Positions 59,581 to 64,000 of a stretch of 64,000 nucleotides of DNA are shown piece after piece; the stretch's first letter is position 1, and every line of letters begins with the position of its first letter. This DNA is from Capitulum mitella (taxonomy: Eukaryota > Arthropoda > Thecostraca > Pollicipedomorpha > Pollicipedidae). The position numbers and the translations under genes are program-made. A model generated the notes under the pieces. It was not told the DNA's origin. It made no database searches and worked only from the letters and a program-made list of their open reading frames with translations. The DNA lies in NCBI GenBank assembly GCA_030062745.1, contig CP099844.1, positions 19,282,596 to 19,346,595 on the forward strand, in the 5' to 3' direction.

Positions 59581-59672
59581 GCCAACTAGTCGCCCACAGC
59601 CTACTAGTCACCGAGAGCAGGGCCCTGGGCCAACTAGTCGCCCACAGCCTACTAGTCGCCGAGAGCGGAGCC
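59581..59672. repeat. 48-bp tandem duplication
   Basis: GCCAACTAGTCGCCCACAGC begins at 59,581 and 59,629; two nearly identical copies, each with two ACTAGT sites. Confidence 0.93.
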
Positions 59673-59711
59673 CGGAGACCATCGCAAGCCAACGGACCAC
59701 AGCCGGACTGA

Positions 59712-59737
59712 CGGCGGCGGCGGCGGCGGCGGCGGCG
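59712..59737. repeat. (GGC)n trinucleotide run
   Basis: Eight uninterrupted GGC units. Confidence 0.95.
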
Positions 59738-62284
59738 TGGCCGCACCGCATGCCCGGGCGCGCTAAGCACCGCTCGTAAAGCAGACCGGGGCACGGCAGC
59801 GCCGGCGGCCGAGCCCCGTGTCCGGCGCGGCCTTGGTGGCCGTCGCCGGACGAGGCGGCCTTCGCCGTCGGCGCCCCGCCGGATCCGCCCACCGGCGCCG
59901 CGCCCGCCGAATTCCGACCGACACTGCCCGCGGCCACACCACACAGCGCTCAGCCGGCAGTAGGTCCCGGTGTACCGAACAAAGTCCGTCGCTAGCGCTC
60001 GCAACAAGCGCCGTCTCGGCAAGCCGCAAACACAGCTGCCGAAACATTTCACGAAACTCCCATGACGCTTCAGCCGTGTTCACAGCGCGCCCCGGTCATC
60101 ACACCTTTCAACAGTTCATTCCGCCAACAGACCAACGGACGGACGGACGAGAGCGAGGCCCGGTCTCCCATGTCCGGCCCTCCGCCTGTCCAGTCCTCCC
60201 AGGCCGGGAACGGCGGCGGCGGCGGCGTCGGCCGAGCACGTGCTCCGCCTCCCCGATCGAGTACGCTCTGTTTACCGGCACAGCGGGCGACGCCGGCTTC
60301 GTTTACGTCCGTAATCACCGCCGCAGGGCGGCGGCGGCCGGCAGGAATTCGGCCGCGGCCCGCGGCGGCCCGATCCTCGGCGGCCGGGGGCTCGGGCCGC
60401 GGGGAGAGCACGAGCCGAGGCTGCAGCCGGCGCGCCCACGACCGGCAGCGGCGCGAAGCCGTGGAGACGAGCCCGAGAGCGGCACGGCGAAAGGGCGGCG
60501 CGGCACTCGGCCGGCGCGGTGAAACACCATTATGCAAATCGATCGTGACGTGAGAAACGAGCCTGACGGCCCGATTCCCGCGATGATTTGGAAGCTGGTC
60601 ACCGCGCCCGGCCGGGCCGGATGTGCAATTTGTTAACGGCCACCGGCTGGGGCCGGCGCGGCGGCGGCGACAAGTGTGCGCGCCAGCTGCACACGCGCTG
60701 TCCAAACACGCCCAAGGAGAAGCGACGACGGGGCGGGGGCGGGGGCGGGGGCGGCAGTCGTGCTTCGTGCCCGACCGCGTCGTCCGGCCGGCCGGCTCGC
60801 AGGCCGAAACTGAACCTCGCGCGCGCCTGCAGCGGCCGGTCGCAGGCGCGGCGAGGCGCGGCGCGGCGCGACCAGGTGCGACGCAGCGGCCGGAAGCGAG
60901 CCGGCCGGGCGCACCGGCGGGGGCAGCGGCCTGCGGCGCCCGCCGGCGGCCATCAGCTGCGGCCGGCGCCGGCCGTCGTCATGGCAACCGTCCGTCGTGC
61001 GTCACGGGCGCAGGACGGCGCCGACCGTCGGCGAGGCGACGGTACAGATCCGCCATCCGACGGGCGAGGGCGGGGGACCGGCGCGGGGGGGAGGAGGCAG
61101 AGCAGGTCAGTGGCGGGTGACGGACCAAAGCCGGTCCGACATGGGAGATTGCAAATCACAGTTCTTGTCCAGTCTCAGCGATCACTTCAGACTGAGCCCA
61201 TCTCACGGCAGTAATCGGACAACAGAGAAGCGCTTCAAGAAGCCAAGCTTCTCGGAGGTGGTACGCCCGTGGCCGTGCCAGGACCGGCCGAAATCAATAC
61301 GATCCGCCCGCGGCAGAGCGCGGCCGGCGGACGGGGCCACAGCGAGACCGGCACGTCAACAGGTCCCTGACCGTACAAGCCACCCGTCAATACTGTTCTA
61401 TCCCTAATACACACAACCGGCCAGGTGTTTCATCTCAGACGGCGAAGAGCAGCGGCCGGCCGCGGCATGAGCGGGACGAGGCGGAACAAAGGAGGTCGCC
61501 CCGCGAGCCGCTGCGTCGCGCCGCCGGCCAGTGATCGACGCCGACGATCGATGAAGCTGCACCAGAGCACGGCCTCCACCTGCCGGCGGCGGCGCCCGAC
61601 ACGTTCCGAGCCGAGGCCGCGGCGCCAGGCCGGTCCCACAGACGTCACAGCCCGTCCAGCAAGCCGTGAGGCCCCCTCCGCGCCGCGGCCGTTCGCGCCA
61701 ACTGCCGCGGCCGGACCTCTTCAAACAACCACGCAAACCGGCCTCCCGTCGGCCACGCCGGGGCAGTTCGTCTGACGCAGCCAGGGAATCAGGCGGAGGC
61801 CGCAGCCCGGCCGGCCGCCGACTGATGATCACGTGACGTGACGGGCGGCGCCGACTGGCCGTCATCAGCATCGATAGCGGCGCGGCGGCAGCGGCGGCCG
61901 GCCAGCCGTCCGTCAGAGTCGGCCGCCCGGCACGTGTGACCGGCACTGTCCGGCGAGACATCAGAGGGTGCCGGCCGCCGGGGACGAATGACCGGCACGG
62001 CACCAGAGGGCGCCGACAGCTGCTCGGCGCCGGCCAGGGCGGGAACAGCGCCACAGAGAGCGGGGAGAGCCGAGCCCGGCCGCTGCAGAGAGATGGCGTT
62101 ATTAACGAGTTAACGAGCAGAGATGAAAGGATAAACACAGAAAAGGAAATTGTCCGAGATCTGCCATGGCAGCAAATGGAAAGAGCAAGAGAGGACAAAT
62201 TGGATAGAGGGGAGGACGAGAGAGGAAGGGAAAAGGGGAGGCTAAAGAGCAAAGAAAAGCAAGAGAAGAGCGAGCAAGCGAGTG

Positions 62285-62431
<147 letters not shown>

Positions 62432-63379
62432 AGCTTAAGGAAGAAACCAGGAGACAGGCAGAGACATAGACGAGATGGAGCGAGAGAGAGGTGACGAATC
62501 ACACCAGACGGCCACCAGAGCTCTCTGCACGATTCACGGTGCGCGTCATGAAGCAGGAGGCGGTGGACGGGGGCGATGCTCAGTTAACCCTATCTGAGAT
62601 CACCGCCTTGAGATCACGGCCGGCAGATGCAGTGAGTCGGTCGGCTCGGACCACCCGGCCCGGCCGCTGACCGTACGGAAGGCACGCCCTGGGCCGCGCC
62701 CGCCGCCGCCTCCTGCCGGGCCGGCAGGGCAGCCGGTCCCTCGCGGCGGTCTGGCACTCCGACCCGGGCCAGCGGAGACAGGCCGCCGGCCGCCAGCCAA
62801 CAGCAATCGGACGGCCGCCAGCAGATCAAATCGCGCCAGCCCTCCAGACCGCCAGTCACCGTCAGCGGCCACAACGAGCTTCCAGTCCGACACCGCGGGC
62901 AGCCATAGCCGACTGCCAGCCGGGTACTCCCAACAGACCACTCGGAAAGTTGTTATTCTTGAGCCTAACACAGCGGGAACAGGGACAACCCTGTCAATTA
63001 TTACAATCAACATCACCTCAAAACAAGCCACGGCTGAGCCCAGCCGGTTCTGCATCCATCATCCGGCCACAGCCCAGCCACCGTCACTACCTGAATCAAC
63101 CACGGCTGATGCCACGCCGACTGGAATCACATCGCGGCTCGGCCGCCGCCTCCCCGGAACGACGCCAATCGTGCCGCCATCTGTACGGTGGCTCCCCGGC
63201 TGGGTCGGCGGGTGCGCCGGTCGGACCAGGCTTGGGGGGAGGCAGGCGGCAGGAGCGTGTCAGAACCGACCTCGTCAGAGCCCGGGAGAACAGGGTCGCC
63301 CGCGTCCCCGCCACGGGGCCAGACAGCACGGTATCAGCTCGGCAGTAATGACGTATCGGTCACGCAGCGAACCTTGACA

Positions 63380-63830
63380 TCACGCATCGGAACGGGCGAG
63401 TCTCAGCAGTCGGCAACATATCATCACTGCGACAAACCACACCGCCCAGGCAGCGTATTATCAGTGGGCACCCTAGCATCACCGCGGCATGGCAAAACCA
63501 CACCGGCCCGACACTGTATGATCAGCGTGCAGCGCGTCATCACCGTGGCGTCGCAACTAACATTAACCCGCAGCGTATCACCAGCGGGCAACGTATCGTC
63601 ACCACATCAGGCAACAGTCCACCAGTGCACCGTCAGCGGCCAGCGTACCATCATTCCGGTATCAGACGTCAGTCCGGCAGCGGATCATGAGTGGGCACCC
63701 TACCATCACCGCGGCATGGCAAACTGCACCGGCCCGACAATGTATCATCAGCGAGCAGCGCATCATCATTGCGGCGTCGCCAATCACATCAGTCTGGCAC
63801 GTATCATCAGCAAAGTTGGAAAAGATGTTG
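63380..63830. repeat. Higher-order tandem repeat, ~227-bp period
   Basis: GTGGGCACCCTASCATCACC occurs at 63,464 and 63,691 and is followed in both by CGCGGCATGGCAAAMYGCAC-type sequence. Inside are diverged shorter units around GTATCATCAGCGGGCA. The array ends where the AT-rich edge of the window begins. Confidence 0.8.
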
Positions 63831-64000
63831 TTTTTGGAAGAAACCAGAAAATATCTCCTCCAAAAACATTTTTTACTCCAAAGGTTTAATCTTGTGCCTT
63901 CATCAAAAAGTAAAATTACAACCATATTGACAAATTTATAACTCTACAGACAAATGACTGTCTCCATTCAGTAAGAAGCACGTATGATGCCAGTGCTGAC

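Overview
The window reads as animal nuclear DNA: GC-rich, dominated by CCGGCCGG-type runs, with AT-richer islands, many minisatellites and GT-AG introns. I recognise one gene. It lies on the minus strand, is split into 14 coding exons between 33,620 and position 1, and runs off the low-coordinate edge. It encodes a cytospin (SPECC1/SPECC1L family): a basic N-terminus, a long coiled coil, a Ser/Pro-rich linker and a C-terminal calponin-homology (CH) domain. The 14 exons join with consistent phase and give 879 codons plus one base; only roughly the last 25 residues should lie outside the window. The short N-terminus compared with vertebrate SPECC1L, and the overall composition, suggest an invertebrate, perhaps an arthropod. 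The species cannot be fixed from the sequence.

Layout. 1-6,048: last intron with the start of the final exon at 1-37, a 30-bp minisatellite (3.1-4.0 kb) and a 44-bp minisatellite (5.64-6.05 kb) that repeats the 5' splice site of the second CH exon. 6,049-21,884: twelve closely spaced exons carrying the CH domain, linker and coiled coil. One short intron holds a duplicated 3' splice site, and another holds a tRNA-like Pol III unit. 21,885-33,323: an 11.4-kb first intron with no coding sequence I can support. 33,324-33,620: first coding exon, with a CpG-rich CCAAT/YY1-like upstream region. 33.8-47.6 kb: no gene supported; it holds a 442-bp hAT-like MITE with perfect 8-bp target duplications (37,963-38,404), a second hAT-like terminus, a perfect hairpin and a 63-bp minisatellite. 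47.65-48.79 kb: two phase-compatible candidate exons on the minus strand, either an unknown gene or a distal 5' part of the cytospin gene. 48.8-64 kb: no gene supported; 27-, 36-, 48- and ~227-bp tandem repeats and a 142-bp GA tract.

The most unusual features are two tandem arrays seeded from exon/intron boundaries of the cytospin gene. They place duplicate splice sites next to authentic ones, and use of any of the nearest duplicates would shift the frame or add a stop.
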